Positions 35,638-44,302 of a DNA stretch of 64,000 nucleotides are shown here, in pieces (the first letter of the stretch is position 1; each line of letters starts with the position of its first letter). The translations under genes were made by a program, and so were the position numbers. Origin of the DNA: Flavobacterium sp. 9AF. GTDB lineage: Bacteria; Bacteroidota; Bacteroidia; Flavobacteriales; Flavobacteriaceae. The notes under the pieces are model-generated. The model saw only the letters and a list, made by a program, of their open reading frames with translations. It was not told the origin of the DNA and did not search any database. The DNA is taken from NCBI RefSeq assembly GCF_902506265.1, contig NZ_LR733561.1:21273-85272 (forward strand), written 5' to 3'.

Positions 35638-35805
35638 TTAATCTTTCTTGGGAATAATAACAGGGTCTGTTTCAACTTCTAAATCATCGGATTGAATTGA
35701 CGTATTACTTTGATCAATTTCAGTATCGTATGCATCGGTTGTACAAGAAACAGTTGACATAGAAACTGTTAAAATAATGGCTAAGGTTAAAATCTTTTTT
35801 TTCAT
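35638..35805 (-). CDS. Tiny lipoprotein, tandem copy 3
   Basis: 55 aa. Lipobox STVSC, CTTDAYDTEIDQSN, a two-residue deletion in the acidic middle, and the conserved ETDPVIIPKKD. The same intergenic block lies upstream. Confidence 0.75.
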   Translation of the reverse strand: MKKKILTLAIILTVSMSTVSCTTDAYDTEIDQSNTSIQSDDLEVETDPVIIPKKD

Positions 35806-35851
35806 AAGGTTATATTTATTTTTATTAATTTGAGGCTAAATTTGATTTTTA

Positions 35852-36013
35852 TTAATCTTTTTTAGGAATTATAACAGGATCTGTTTCTATATTGTCATTA
35901 GATTGAACTGTAGTTGAATTATTATCCATCTCACTATCATAAGCATCAGTTGTACAGGAAACAACTAAGAAAGAAGATAATACTATCATTGCATAAAAAG
36001 TAATTTTTTTCAT
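35852..36013 (-). CDS. Tiny lipoprotein, tandem copy 4 (first of the array)
   Basis: 53 aa. The most diverged signal peptide (MKKITFYAMIVLSSFLVVSC) but the mature part still reads CTTDAYDSEMDNN and ends ETDPVIIPKKD. As the first gene transcribed it has a different leader, with a long perfect palindrome about 75 bases upstream. Confidence 0.75.
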   Translation of the reverse strand: MKKITFYAMIVLSSFLVVSCTTDAYDSEMDNNSTTVQSNDNIETDPVIIPKKD

Positions 36014-36088
36014 CTCACTAAGTATTAAATTTGTTTATAATTTTATTTTTGTTACTTTGACAAAAGTTAAGAGTGTTGAAAAAAATAA

Positions 36089-36134
36089 TTTGTAACACCT
36101 TATTTTTGTTTTTTCAAAAATAAGGTGTTACAAA
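36089..36134. other. 19-bp perfect inverted repeat in a divergent promoter region
   Basis: Arms at 36089-36107 and 36116-36134 are perfectly complementary around an 8-base T-rich loop. It lies between the tiny lipoprotein array (minus) and the phosphatase gene (plus), not at a gene end. It could be an attenuator, a small RNA terminator or an operator. Confidence 0.75.
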
Positions 36135-36216
36135 ATTTTAATTTTACAAGTTTTCTGCCGATTTTGTTAAAGTTTCAGCATCATATCTGATTGTTTTATA
36201 ATAATTTAATACAATA

Positions 36217-36942
36217 ATGAACACATACGTTATAGGTGATATACATGGAGGATTGAAAGCTCTAGAACAAGTTATGAATAAAGTAAAATTTCAAGAAAAT
36301 GATACCATTATATTTTTAGGAGATTATGTAGATGGATGGAGCGATTCTAAAGAAGTCATAGAATATTTAATAACGTTAAACCAAAAAAGAAATTGTATCT
36401 TCTTAAGAGGTAACCATGATGATTTATTACTTAATTACTTAAAAACTAAGGAATATAATAACGAATGGTTACAACACGGCGGGCAAACAACAAAAAATGC
36501 TTATTCTAATCTAAATCAAACCCTTATCAACCAACACATTGCTTTTTTAGAAGCTTTGTTACCTTATCATATTGATGAAGAAAATAGATTGTTTATACAT
36601 GCTGGTTTCACTAATTTAAAAGGAGTTACCTTCGAATATTTTAAACCGCTTTTTTATTGGGACAGAACACTTTGGGAATGTGCCTTAGGACTCAACCCAG
36701 AATTAAATATTTCTGATCCTTATTACCCTAAAAGATTTAAACTATATAAAGAGATCTATATAGGTCACACACCTGTGACACTAATTGGTAAATCAACGCC
36801 TTACAATGTTGCTAATATTTGGAACATAGATACAGGTGCTGCTTTTAAAGGTGCAATAACGATTTTAAATATTCATACCAAACAATTTTGGCAAAGCCAA
36901 CCTGTTAATGAGCTTTATCCAGAAGAAAAAGGAAGAAATTAA
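36217..36942 (+). CDS. Serine/threonine protein phosphatase family metallophosphoesterase
   Basis: 241 aa. The PPP-family metal-binding motifs are intact: GDIHGG (7-12), GDYVDGW and RGNHDD, followed by a C-terminal GHTPV and a DTGAAF motif. Cytoplasmic. Members hydrolyse phosphoprotein or diadenosine tetraphosphate. It is followed by an outer-membrane protein gene 35 bases downstream, possibly in one transcript. Confidence 0.9.
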   Translation: MNTYVIGDIHGGLKALEQVMNKVKFQENDTIIFLGDYVDGWSDSKEVIEYLITLNQKRNCIFLRGNHDDLLLNYLKTKEYNNEWLQHGGQTTKNAYSNLNQTLINQHIAFLEALLPYHIDEENRLFIHAGFTNLKGVTFEYFKPLFYWDRTLWECALGLNPELNISDPYYPKRFKLYKEIYIGHTPVTLIGKSTPYNVANIWNIDTGAAFKGAITILNIHTKQFWQSQPVNELYPEEKGRN

Positions 36943-36977
36943 CTAATATTTTTATCTTTGTGGCAAAATAAATCAAA

Positions 36978-37472
36978 ATGAAAAAAATAGTATTATTATT
37001 AGCTTTATTCTTATTTGGAATAACTAATGCACAAGTTTTCTCTGGAAAAGGAGATAAAAAATTTCAAGTTGGAGCAAATATACAAGATCATGGAACTGGA
37101 ATTATAGCTACTTATGATATGGGACTTGGAAAAAACATGTCATTTGGTTTTACCTCAACCTACTTATTAGGTGTGGAAGAAGTCTTAGGTGAAAAACCAA
37201 ATTTTGACGATCGATTTGATATAAGAGCAAGATTTAATGCTAACATTGCAGATATTTTTGATGTAGAAGAAAAATTAGACATCTATCCTGGGCTTAATAT
37301 TGGAGTTAAAAATTTTGGTGCTCATTTAGGATTAAGGTATTTCTTTACTGAAGGATTTGGTCTTTACAGCGAAATTCAATTCCCTATTGCTACCTATGAT
37401 AATGATCCTGTAGGTTTTGAAAAATATAATAACCAATTTAATTTTTCAATTGGCACCAGTTTTAATTTATAA
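36978..37472 (+). CDS. Outer-membrane beta-barrel-like protein
   Basis: 164 aa with a signal peptide (MKKIVLLLALFLFGITNAQ). The mature part is all beta with short turns (for example GLYSEIQFPIA) and ends in a hydrophobic SFNL, as expected for a small eight-stranded barrel. A DUF6646-like family is possible. Sits 2 bases before the PhnA-like gene. Confidence 0.7.
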   Translation: MKKIVLLLALFLFGITNAQVFSGKGDKKFQVGANIQDHGTGIIATYDMGLGKNMSFGFTSTYLLGVEEVLGEKPNFDDRFDIRARFNANIADIFDVEEKLDIYPGLNIGVKNFGAHLGLRYFFTEGFGLYSEIQFPIATYDNDPVGFEKYNNQFNFSIGTSFNL

Positions 37473-37474
37473 TT

Positions 37475-38047
37475 ATGAGTGTAATAGAAAAAAAATTAAA
37501 AGACAGAAGTGATTCTAAGTGTGAACTTTGTGGAAATGAACATGATTTATTAGTTTACAATATCCCACCTTATACAGAAGAAAACCTAAATCATTCTATT
37601 TTAGCTTGTAAGATTTGTGTTGATCAAATAGAAAAAAATACAGATCTTGATTCAAATCATTGGAGATGTCTAAATGATGCCATGTGGAATGAAAACCTGC
37701 CTGTTCAAATTGTTTCATGGAGAATGCATGCCAGATTAAAAAATATAGACATGCTCGAAATGATGTATTTAGATGAAGAATCTTTGGAATGGGCAAAAGC
37801 GACTGGTGAAGCGGATGATGATGAAGGAAAAATAATCCACAAAGATTCGAATGGTAATATTCTTCAAGACGGAGATTCTGTTGTTTTAATCAAAGATTTA
37901 GATGTAAAAGGTGCTAATTTTACTGCAAAAAGAGGTGCTGCAGTTCATAATATTAAATTAGTTTGGGATAATGCCGAACAAATTGAAGGACGTGTAGAAA
38001 ATCAACACATTGTCATATTAACCCAATACGTTAAAAAAACTAAATAA
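37475..38047 (+). CDS. PhnA-like zinc-ribbon protein
   Basis: 190 aa. An N-terminal zinc ribbon (Cys16-x2-Cys19 and Cys45-x2-Cys48) is followed by the PhnA C-terminal beta domain (KDSNGNILQDGDSVVLIKDL ... KRGAAVHNIKLV ... EGRVENQHIVILTQYVKK). Despite the name, PhnA proteins are not part of the C-P lyase pathway; their role is unclear. It ends with a strong terminator. Confidence 0.87.
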   Translation: MSVIEKKLKDRSDSKCELCGNEHDLLVYNIPPYTEENLNHSILACKICVDQIEKNTDLDSNHWRCLNDAMWNENLPVQIVSWRMHARLKNIDMLEMMYLDEESLEWAKATGEADDDEGKIIHKDSNGNILQDGDSVVLIKDLDVKGANFTAKRGAAVHNIKLVWDNAEQIEGRVENQHIVILTQYVKKTK

Positions 38048-38070
38048 AATAGAAATAAATTATTTTATTA

Positions 38071-38106
38071 AAAAAAGGGATTCGTAGTAACGAATCCCTT
38101 TTTTTT
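38071..38106 (+). terminator. Rho-independent terminator after the PhnA-like gene
   Basis: aaaaaagggattcg pairs perfectly with cgaatccctttttt around tagtaa, with T runs on both strands. It also marks the left edge of the accessory island. Confidence 0.9.
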
Positions 38107-38287
38107 ATACAACTATTCCCCTTGTTATAAAAGGATAATTACCTTAACAACTACTAAAAAAGCAATATCAAAAAAGGGGCTTTGACCCAATTAAAATCAG
38201 GCAACCTGCTCTTTCACAACATTTTAAATAATTTCAATTTTACAAAATCAAAATCAAGTAAAATAAACAATATTAAAACAAGAGATT

Positions 38288-39262
38288 ATGACAACTAATG
38301 AAGAGTATGGATTAGGTTGGATGCCTGATCTTCCAGATTTTAGAGATTATTCATCTGAATCTGAAGAAGTAAAAAGTATTTTTTCAAATGCTACTATGAA
38401 ATTTAATCCAGTAAGTGGAGACAGTAAAGGTGCGACTAAAAGCAACAGTAAAAGTAAAAAAACAAGTGCTTTAACCGCAAGCGCTCCTGTAAAATTAGCC
38501 AGTAGTGTAGATTTAAGAGCCTGGTGCTCACCTATTGAGAATCAGGGTCAATTAGGGTCGTGTACAGCAAATGCAGGAGTTGGGCTGTTAGAATATTACC
38601 AAAGAAGAGCGTATGGAGTCCATTTAGAGGCTTCTAGATTGTTCCTATACAAAGTCACACGTAATTTATTAAAATGGACTGGTGATACTGGGGCTTATTT
38701 AAGAACTACTATGAAAGCAATGGCTGGTTTTGGAATTTGTCCAGAGGAATATTGGCCATATAGCGATTATAAAACTGGTGCCAATGGTTCACTTAATGAT
38801 CCTTTTGAAAGAGAACCGACAGGTTTTAATTATCAATTCGCCTCGAATTATAAAGCTACAACTTATTACCGACTTGACCCAGTGGGTAGTAGTCCATCCA
38901 CAATTTTAACAAATGTAAAGAATTATGCAGCAGCAGGTTTTCCGTCCATGTTTGGATTTACAGTATACAATTCTATTTCCCAAGCAGGAAGTAATGGCGG
39001 TAAAATACCTTATCCAAAATATGGTGATAAAGTTGTAGGTGGTCATGCTGTTGTAGTAGTAGGTTATGACGATAATATTGTGATACAAAATGGTTACAAT
39101 GGTCCAAAAACAACAGGAGCCCTTTTGATTAGAAACTCTTGGGGCACGTCATGGGGAAGTTCAGGATATGGCTACTTACCTTATGAATATGTATTAAAAG
39201 GATTAGCAGTAGACTTCTGGTCCATGGTAAGTTCTAGTTTCTTCAATACCAATAACTTTTAA
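38288..39262 (+). CDS. Papain-like C1 family peptidase without a signal peptide
   Basis: 324 aa. The catalytic residues are all present: Gln86 (oxyanion hole, ENQGQLG), Cys92 (GSCTANA), His253 (GGHAVVVVG) and Asn283 (RNSWGTSWG). The N-terminal 70 residues have a WMPDLPDFRDY motif and a Ser/Lys-rich linker that may act as a propeptide. No signal peptide or lipobox is visible, which is odd for a papain-like enzyme in a diderm and suggests use inside the cell or delivery by another route. The next gene encodes a chagasin-type inhibitor of this family. Confidence 0.9.
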   Translation: MTTNEEYGLGWMPDLPDFRDYSSESEEVKSIFSNATMKFNPVSGDSKGATKSNSKSKKTSALTASAPVKLASSVDLRAWCSPIENQGQLGSCTANAGVGLLEYYQRRAYGVHLEASRLFLYKVTRNLLKWTGDTGAYLRTTMKAMAGFGICPEEYWPYSDYKTGANGSLNDPFEREPTGFNYQFASNYKATTYYRLDPVGSSPSTILTNVKNYAAAGFPSMFGFTVYNSISQAGSNGGKIPYPKYGDKVVGGHAVVVVGYDDNIVIQNGYNGPKTTGALLIRNSWGTSWGSSGYGYLPYEYVLKGLAVDFWSMVSSSFFNTNNF

Positions 39263-39274
39263 ACAATAATTCCT

Positions 39275-39556
39275 ATGATACACTTAAATGTGGGTGAAAC
39301 GCACCAAGTTGCATTAGAAGAAAATCCATCAACAGGATATCAATGGGAATATGAGCCAACGAATTTAACACACGTGTCCATTAACAAAATACATCTTCCA
39401 ATTGAACGAAATGTAATTGGACAAACTCATGAAATTCTTTTTGAAATAACTGCTTTACAACATGGCCATGAAGTAATCACTTTTAAGTATTGTAGAGCAT
39501 GGGAAAAAGATATTGAACCCATTAATTCCAAAAAAATTACTATCAAAATTAAATAA
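39275..39556 (+). CDS. Chagasin-type cysteine protease inhibitor (I42 family)
   Basis: 93 aa. The family loops are visible: NPSTGYQW (residues 17-24) matching the NPTTGY loop and a later CRAWE resembling the RPW loop. Such proteins block papain-like proteases. It lies 12 bases after a papain-like protease gene and likewise has no signal peptide. The obvious inference is a protease-inhibitor pair in the same compartment, acting as a toxin-antidote pair. Confidence 0.85.
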   Translation: MIHLNVGETHQVALEENPSTGYQWEYEPTNLTHVSINKIHLPIERNVIGQTHEILFEITALQHGHEVITFKYCRAWEKDIEPINSKKITIKIK

Positions 39557-39612
39557 GGGAGAAGTCCGAAAAGCCCAAAAAGAGTAGGAAAAAGTCTTAA
39601 AATAAACAAATT

Positions 39613-41640
39613 ATGGCAAATGTAACACCTCTTGGCTACCCTCATGCGGGAGCAGGAACAGTAGAAATTTTATTAGAAAACGAAGATGGAGTAGATTACA
39701 CACTACTCTTTTCGCCAGATCCACATAATAATGAACTAAGAGCCGCTAATAAAGCAATGCAATTTTATTATTATCCAAAAGCACCTCGTTTAGCTAAGGA
39801 ACCTGTTAAAGATGGAAAATATAAATTTTCAATGCAAATATTCAAATCTGAGGGAGATTCATCAACGGTGATTGGTGCTGAAGGTTTAGAAGAAGAAGCA
39901 GGAGGATTTACAACATTAACCTCAACCATTGATGTTCCAGAACAAGTATTGAAAAAAGCGATTGATAAGCTTAAAGAAAAATTACATACAGAATACAGAA
40001 ATCAAAGACAATCCAAATTATTTGGTTTATTCTCTTTCACAAAAGGAGTTGATAGAGATTTTAATGAAACCAATGTCAGACCAATTCAATTAACTGAGAA
40101 CAAAATATCCATGCACATCATTGGAAAAGATGATGAAAACTTACCTTTTGATGGACAAAATCCTTGGTCTTTCAATGTACAAGGTGATGGAAACGGAACA
40201 ACATTTGGACTTGGTGAAAATGCTTTTTCAGTATTGATGGGAAGAAATAGTGCTTCTCTTGTAAAATCTTCTTTAGAAAACGGAAATAATAATTTAGTTG
40301 TTCAGAATGCTATTAAATATAAAGGATTCTTACCAACAACCATTATAAAAACCACTATTGATGTTAAAAGAGTTCACTCTTATTTTTCTGCAAAAGCAAA
40401 TTTAAATGTAGGCGTTTGGGCTAGTTTGAAATGGGAACACGAATATGAAAAAATTAAAACAGAAGGCGGTATCATTAGTGAAATCTTTACCGATGAGCAG
40501 TTTTCAAATGAAGAAAGAAAAAGATACGAACAAGAATTACTAACGAAACAAAGAGAGTTTGCTTTTCAAATCTTACAAAAAGAAATATTTGACAAACCTG
40601 AGAAACAATTTACACCAGCAGAAACACCAAGTAATTCATTAGGTTTATTTAGTATTTTCACAGGAGGAATAAGTGTAGGTGTAAGTCTAAAATCGGGTAA
40701 ACAAATTAGAGAACTGAAATTTGAGGACGAAATTAGATTTACAGCAGTAAATGTAATGGAAAGTACAATAAGTGGCAATCTAACACCTCTTACAACTAAA
40801 TCTGGTGATGCAGCAAAAGAAGACTTAAAAAAATACATTACTGAAGTTCGACTTGATGAAGATTTCCAAAAAGTTCAAGTAATAGCTGCCTTAAACGGTG
40901 GTTTAATTAAACTAGATAAAGATGGAGACATTGCCAACGATAGTCCGGTTAGTGCTGTTTCTTTAGAAGTAGGCTATCCTGATTCGAAAGGCAATATTGT
41001 TTGGAAAAGTTCAGGAAGAATGATTGCTCCAGAAGGAAATCCTTATGTAAAAACCACTTCAAAATCAGGTAAAGAAATAGATGCTATTTTCCCAGCCACT
41101 TGGATGGATAAAACCAAAGAAAAAAATGCCTTTGTATTTGATTTTGTAAAAAATAGTACTCCAGGAAAAATCAAAATACGTCAAAATGTGATGTATGAAA
41201 AAGACAAAAGAATTAAACTAAAAGATACGGTCAACGAATATGAATTTGATGGTACCAAAGTTTTTGTACCTCTTCCTATTCAAAACATGATCAATTATAC
41301 CTTATCAACCGAAGAGTTATTTGAATGTGATACTCTTGAAGTAACTCTAAAAGTAGATAAAATGGCTACTAAAAAATTCAAGTTTACTGCTGATAATTTT
41401 GAAGATATGATTCCGTACCGTGCTTGGTATGAAGCTGATTATAATATTAAACCTACAAAGTATAAAATAAAATATACTTGCAAAGGAAAAATTGGATCAA
41501 AATCTAAAAAAGTATCGGTTTCTACACCTTTCATTGAATTAGACTATCAAGAAGGAGATGTATTATTTGAAATTCCAGCTGGAACTGATGCTCAAAATAA
41601 AGATATTGAGAAAATCAGAGCAACCTTTATGGAAGAATAA
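39613..41640 (+). CDS. Large unrecognised protein of the effector-like island
   Basis: 675 aa, acidic and lysine-rich, no signal peptide, no membrane segment. I do not recognise the family. The start resembles a beta-sandwich (TVEILLENEDGVDYTLLFSPD). Residues about 415-525 (QVIAALNGG ... LEVGYPDSKGNIVWKSSGR ... FPATWMDKTKEKNAFVFDFVKN) are repeated as the separate 144-aa gene that follows. Co-oriented with the protease-inhibitor pair, 56 bases downstream of the inhibitor. Confidence 0.7.
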   Translation: MANVTPLGYPHAGAGTVEILLENEDGVDYTLLFSPDPHNNELRAANKAMQFYYYPKAPRLAKEPVKDGKYKFSMQIFKSEGDSSTVIGAEGLEEEAGGFTTLTSTIDVPEQVLKKAIDKLKEKLHTEYRNQRQSKLFGLFSFTKGVDRDFNETNVRPIQLTENKISMHIIGKDDENLPFDGQNPWSFNVQGDGNGTTFGLGENAFSVLMGRNSASLVKSSLENGNNNLVVQNAIKYKGFLPTTIIKTTIDVKRVHSYFSAKANLNVGVWASLKWEHEYEKIKTEGGIISEIFTDEQFSNEERKRYEQELLTKQREFAFQILQKEIFDKPEKQFTPAETPSNSLGLFSIFTGGISVGVSLKSGKQIRELKFEDEIRFTAVNVMESTISGNLTPLTTKSGDAAKEDLKKYITEVRLDEDFQKVQVIAALNGGLIKLDKDGDIANDSPVSAVSLEVGYPDSKGNIVWKSSGRMIAPEGNPYVKTTSKSGKEIDAIFPATWMDKTKEKNAFVFDFVKNSTPGKIKIRQNVMYEKDKRIKLKDTVNEYEFDGTKVFVPLPIQNMINYTLSTEELFECDTLEVTLKVDKMATKKFKFTADNFEDMIPYRAWYEADYNIKPTKYKIKYTCKGKIGSKSKKVSVSTPFIELDYQEGDVLFEIPAGTDAQNKDIEKIRATFMEE

Positions 41641-41650
41641 AAAAACTTAC

Positions 41651-41677
41651 AAAAGGGGAAAGTTTTTCCCCTTTTTT
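41651..41677 (+). terminator. Intra-cluster terminator
   Basis: aaaaggggaa pairs perfectly with ttcccctttt, loop agttt, followed by T. It sits 13 bases ahead of the next ATG and would reduce expression of the genes after the 675-aa gene. Confidence 0.8.
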
Positions 41678-41689
41678 AATATAAAAACC

Positions 41690-42124
41690 ATGGAAACCAA
41701 TTCTCCTTTCAAAAAAATTCAAGTAATTATTTCTTTAAAAGAAATGAATAACGATATCCGTTCCGTAAATATAATAGCTGTAGAAGTTGGTTTTCCCAAT
41801 TCATCTGGAGCCTATATTTGGAAAAGTTCAAGTCGATTATGGAATACCAAAAACCAAACTTTTCTTAAAACAAAGAATAGAAATGGAAATGAAATAGATG
41901 CACTTGTACCTAGTACATGGAATGATATGACCGACTCTACTAATGCTTTTGTTTTTGATTTCGTAAAAAATGAAAAACCAAGTATCCTAAAAATTAGAAC
42001 ACAAATACTCACCACTATAAACACAAATGAAGTAAAAGAATATGAGGTTTTGGAAACCGCTAAAACATTTTCAACTTCCTTTCTAAACGTTACAATAGCT
42101 GAAAAAGTTATTGGTATAGATTAA
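41690..42124 (+). CDS. Duplicate of the middle domain of the 675-aa protein
   Basis: 144 aa from the ATG at 41690; a longer frame begins inside the preceding gene and is not used. Its sequence (QVIISLKEMNND, VEVGFPNSSGAYIWKSSSR, VPSTWNDMTDSTNAFVFDFVKN) is clearly homologous to residues about 415-525 of the preceding 675-aa protein. No signal peptide. It could be a free-standing subunit that assembles with the larger protein. Confidence 0.72.
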   Translation: METNSPFKKIQVIISLKEMNNDIRSVNIIAVEVGFPNSSGAYIWKSSSRLWNTKNQTFLKTKNRNGNEIDALVPSTWNDMTDSTNAFVFDFVKNEKPSILKIRTQILTTINTNEVKEYEVLETAKTFSTSFLNVTIAEKVIGID

Positions 42125-42143
42125 CAATGCTAAAATTAAAATT

Positions 42144-44297
42144 ATGCCAACCGAAAAAACATTAAAATTACAAGGAACAAAACTAGTTCCTGTAAATCGA
42201 TTCAACTTACAAGCTTCAAAACCAAGCACTTCATTCAAGAATACTAAAGCTACAAATTTTACAGTTATTGAACATCCTGTTATTTCTTCTATACATATTA
42301 AACCTGTATTTATTAATGTTTTCGCTCAAAAGGAATATTATCCGCTTATTGAAGACCATCAAAAAATCAATGAAACCTCAACTTTTAAAGATTATACAAA
42401 TCCCAAAATAATACTATCTTTCCCAGAAGTAGAAGTCTTACCTAATAACAATACGCTTTTCTATTATGAAAATATTTTAGACAGCGCTGGACAAAATAAA
42501 GGACTTGCCGGAAAAATAACACTGAAATATACAGAAAAAAACAAAGTCGTTTCTGCCACTCAACAAAACATTACACTTAGTTTAAAAGAAGTCATTCTAA
42601 ACTTAAAAGTAACTGGGCAAACTGTTAAAATAAATGGTGTTGTAGACACTGCTAAAAAAGAAATTACTTTCCACCTTAAAAATGAAGCAGTTAAAATTGC
42701 GTTCCAAAATTTAACTACTAACATCAATGATTTCAAATGCAATTTAGATTTGTTTTTCGATTTCAAAGGCTATTCTAAATTTAAGAAAAACTTCATTTTT
42801 GCAAAAGATTTTTTGGTAAACAGATCACTACTAAACATTAACCTGCAAGACAAAAACAAAATTCAAACTAGTAAAACAATTATTGAGAAACCTCTTATTG
42901 TAAATACTATAAGAACTCAAAAAGCAGATATTAGGAGAGATATAAGAACCATTCAAACTGAAAAAAAATTGGATATAAAAGGTGTAAAAACACTTCCTGA
43001 ATTTGTAAAAAGCACCTTCTTATTAAAAATAAGTAAAACCATAAATTATCCATTGGCAAACAATCCAGCTAACAGTCTTTATAAAACCGTGGATGGTGGT
43101 TTTATAAACAATCCGTTCAATTTAAACGAAGATTTTTCTCAGTACCAACAAATTTTTGTACCCGGAGTAAATTTTGATAAATTATCCATTTATAAATCTA
43201 CTACAACTGCTAATGAGTTTTTACTAATCCCAAAAAGATATCATATTAGTAGAGATACAGATACCATGAAACCCTGTATAGAAACCATTTTTCATGCCTT
43301 TGAAGATGGAACTGGCTTAACAGAGGATATTTCAAAAATTAATTTCCAATTTGCCATTGGACCTAATGTCTCTGAATATGAATTGGCTAAACTAAAAATC
43401 GATTTAAAAAACAATAATTTTTTAGATGGTACTAATCCTGATTTTATCAATGATGTACGTTTCATTTACCCAACAGACATTAATGCAGATTATGAAATCA
43501 GTGGCAATCATTTGCTACAAAATGCAGCCATAAGTGTAGATGGCAAACATTTTTTAATGTCACTGACCATAGAAGATTTAAACGAAGCTAGTATATTAAT
43601 CAATGCCATCAATAATTCTATTTCTCAATATGCAAACATCAATTTTAAACATAAAGAAATCAAAGACACTGCTGTTATAGACATCAATTTAGAAAAGACT
43701 ATTGGTGAAATTGTAGCCTCTACGTATGAAGAAAATACTAAAAAAATTGTAGTTACCAATATTTCTATCTCACAATGTAAATTAAAATCGGCTTTAACAA
43801 TAGATAGCAATAACAACATGCACTACAATAGTATGCTTTTCTCTAACTATCCTTTACTGAATAGTAATACATCTTCAGAAATCAATTTGGTGGATTTGAA
43901 TACTAATTTTACAACCAATACCTTAAAAGATATCTATTTTGACTTTGAAAGTATTGAAAAAATAAGTGACGAATTTAATCAAATTGTTTCTTCATCCACA
44001 GCCTATAACCGGTATTTACAGGTTCAAATTCAAAATCAAGATAAAAAAACAAACAAACTTCAAATTAAATTAACCGTTAACGATACGGGAAGTCTGTTTA
44101 TTATTGAAAAGCTAAAGAGTGATTTTAACAAACCCGTTCTTTTCAATTTTATCATTAAAAATACAGCAATTGTAAATACTAGTATTGCTTGTGATGTGAA
44201 CTATTATGATTTAGATGAAAATATAATAGGCAATGAAACTTTTGATTTTGACTTTTTAACTTCTTCTATCCTTAGTATTCCAAAAAACAATCCTTAA
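42144..44297 (+). CDS. Large unrecognised protein of the effector-like island
   Basis: 717 aa, no signal peptide, predicted almost all beta-strand with many short turns. The first 290 residues are a lysine/threonine-rich region. The C-terminal 400 residues include a repeated feature of short paired strands (IHIKPVF, LNLKVTG, VKINGVV). No known motif is seen. It is followed 5 bases later by the CYTH-like gene, so translation is coupled. Confidence 0.65.
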   Translation: MPTEKTLKLQGTKLVPVNRFNLQASKPSTSFKNTKATNFTVIEHPVISSIHIKPVFINVFAQKEYYPLIEDHQKINETSTFKDYTNPKIILSFPEVEVLPNNNTLFYYENILDSAGQNKGLAGKITLKYTEKNKVVSATQQNITLSLKEVILNLKVTGQTVKINGVVDTAKKEITFHLKNEAVKIAFQNLTTNINDFKCNLDLFFDFKGYSKFKKNFIFAKDFLVNRSLLNINLQDKNKIQTSKTIIEKPLIVNTIRTQKADIRRDIRTIQTEKKLDIKGVKTLPEFVKSTFLLKISKTINYPLANNPANSLYKTVDGGFINNPFNLNEDFSQYQQIFVPGVNFDKLSIYKSTTTANEFLLIPKRYHISRDTDTMKPCIETIFHAFEDGTGLTEDISKINFQFAIGPNVSEYELAKLKIDLKNNNFLDGTNPDFINDVRFIYPTDINADYEISGNHLLQNAAISVDGKHFLMSLTIEDLNEASILINAINNSISQYANINFKHKEIKDTAVIDINLEKTIGEIVASTYEENTKKIVVTNISISQCKLKSALTIDSNNNMHYNSMLFSNYPLLNSNTSSEINLVDLNTNFTTNTLKDIYFDFESIEKISDEFNQIVSSSTAYNRYLQVQIQNQDKKTNKLQIKLTVNDTGSLFIIEKLKSDFNKPVLFNFIIKNTAIVNTSIACDVNYYDLDENIIGNETFDFDFLTSSILSIPKNNP

Positions 44298-44302
44298 ACA
44301 TC

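Larger units (their letters stand above)
35200..36013. repeat. Tandem gene duplication of about 218 bp, four copies
   Basis: Period 218, 220 and 214 bases. Both the coding part and the intergenic block (attaatttgaggctaaat core) are repeated, showing duplication of a gene plus its leader rather than of the coding sequence alone. Confidence 0.88.

Noticed and set aside
35200..36013. Direct repeats at 218-base spacing as a CRISPR array
   Set aside because: The units are coding, far longer than CRISPR units, and their differences follow codons.
41558..41689. Longer start for the 144-aa gene
   Set aside because: It would begin inside the 675-aa gene and read through the terminator hairpin; the homology to the parent domain starts after the ATG at 41690.
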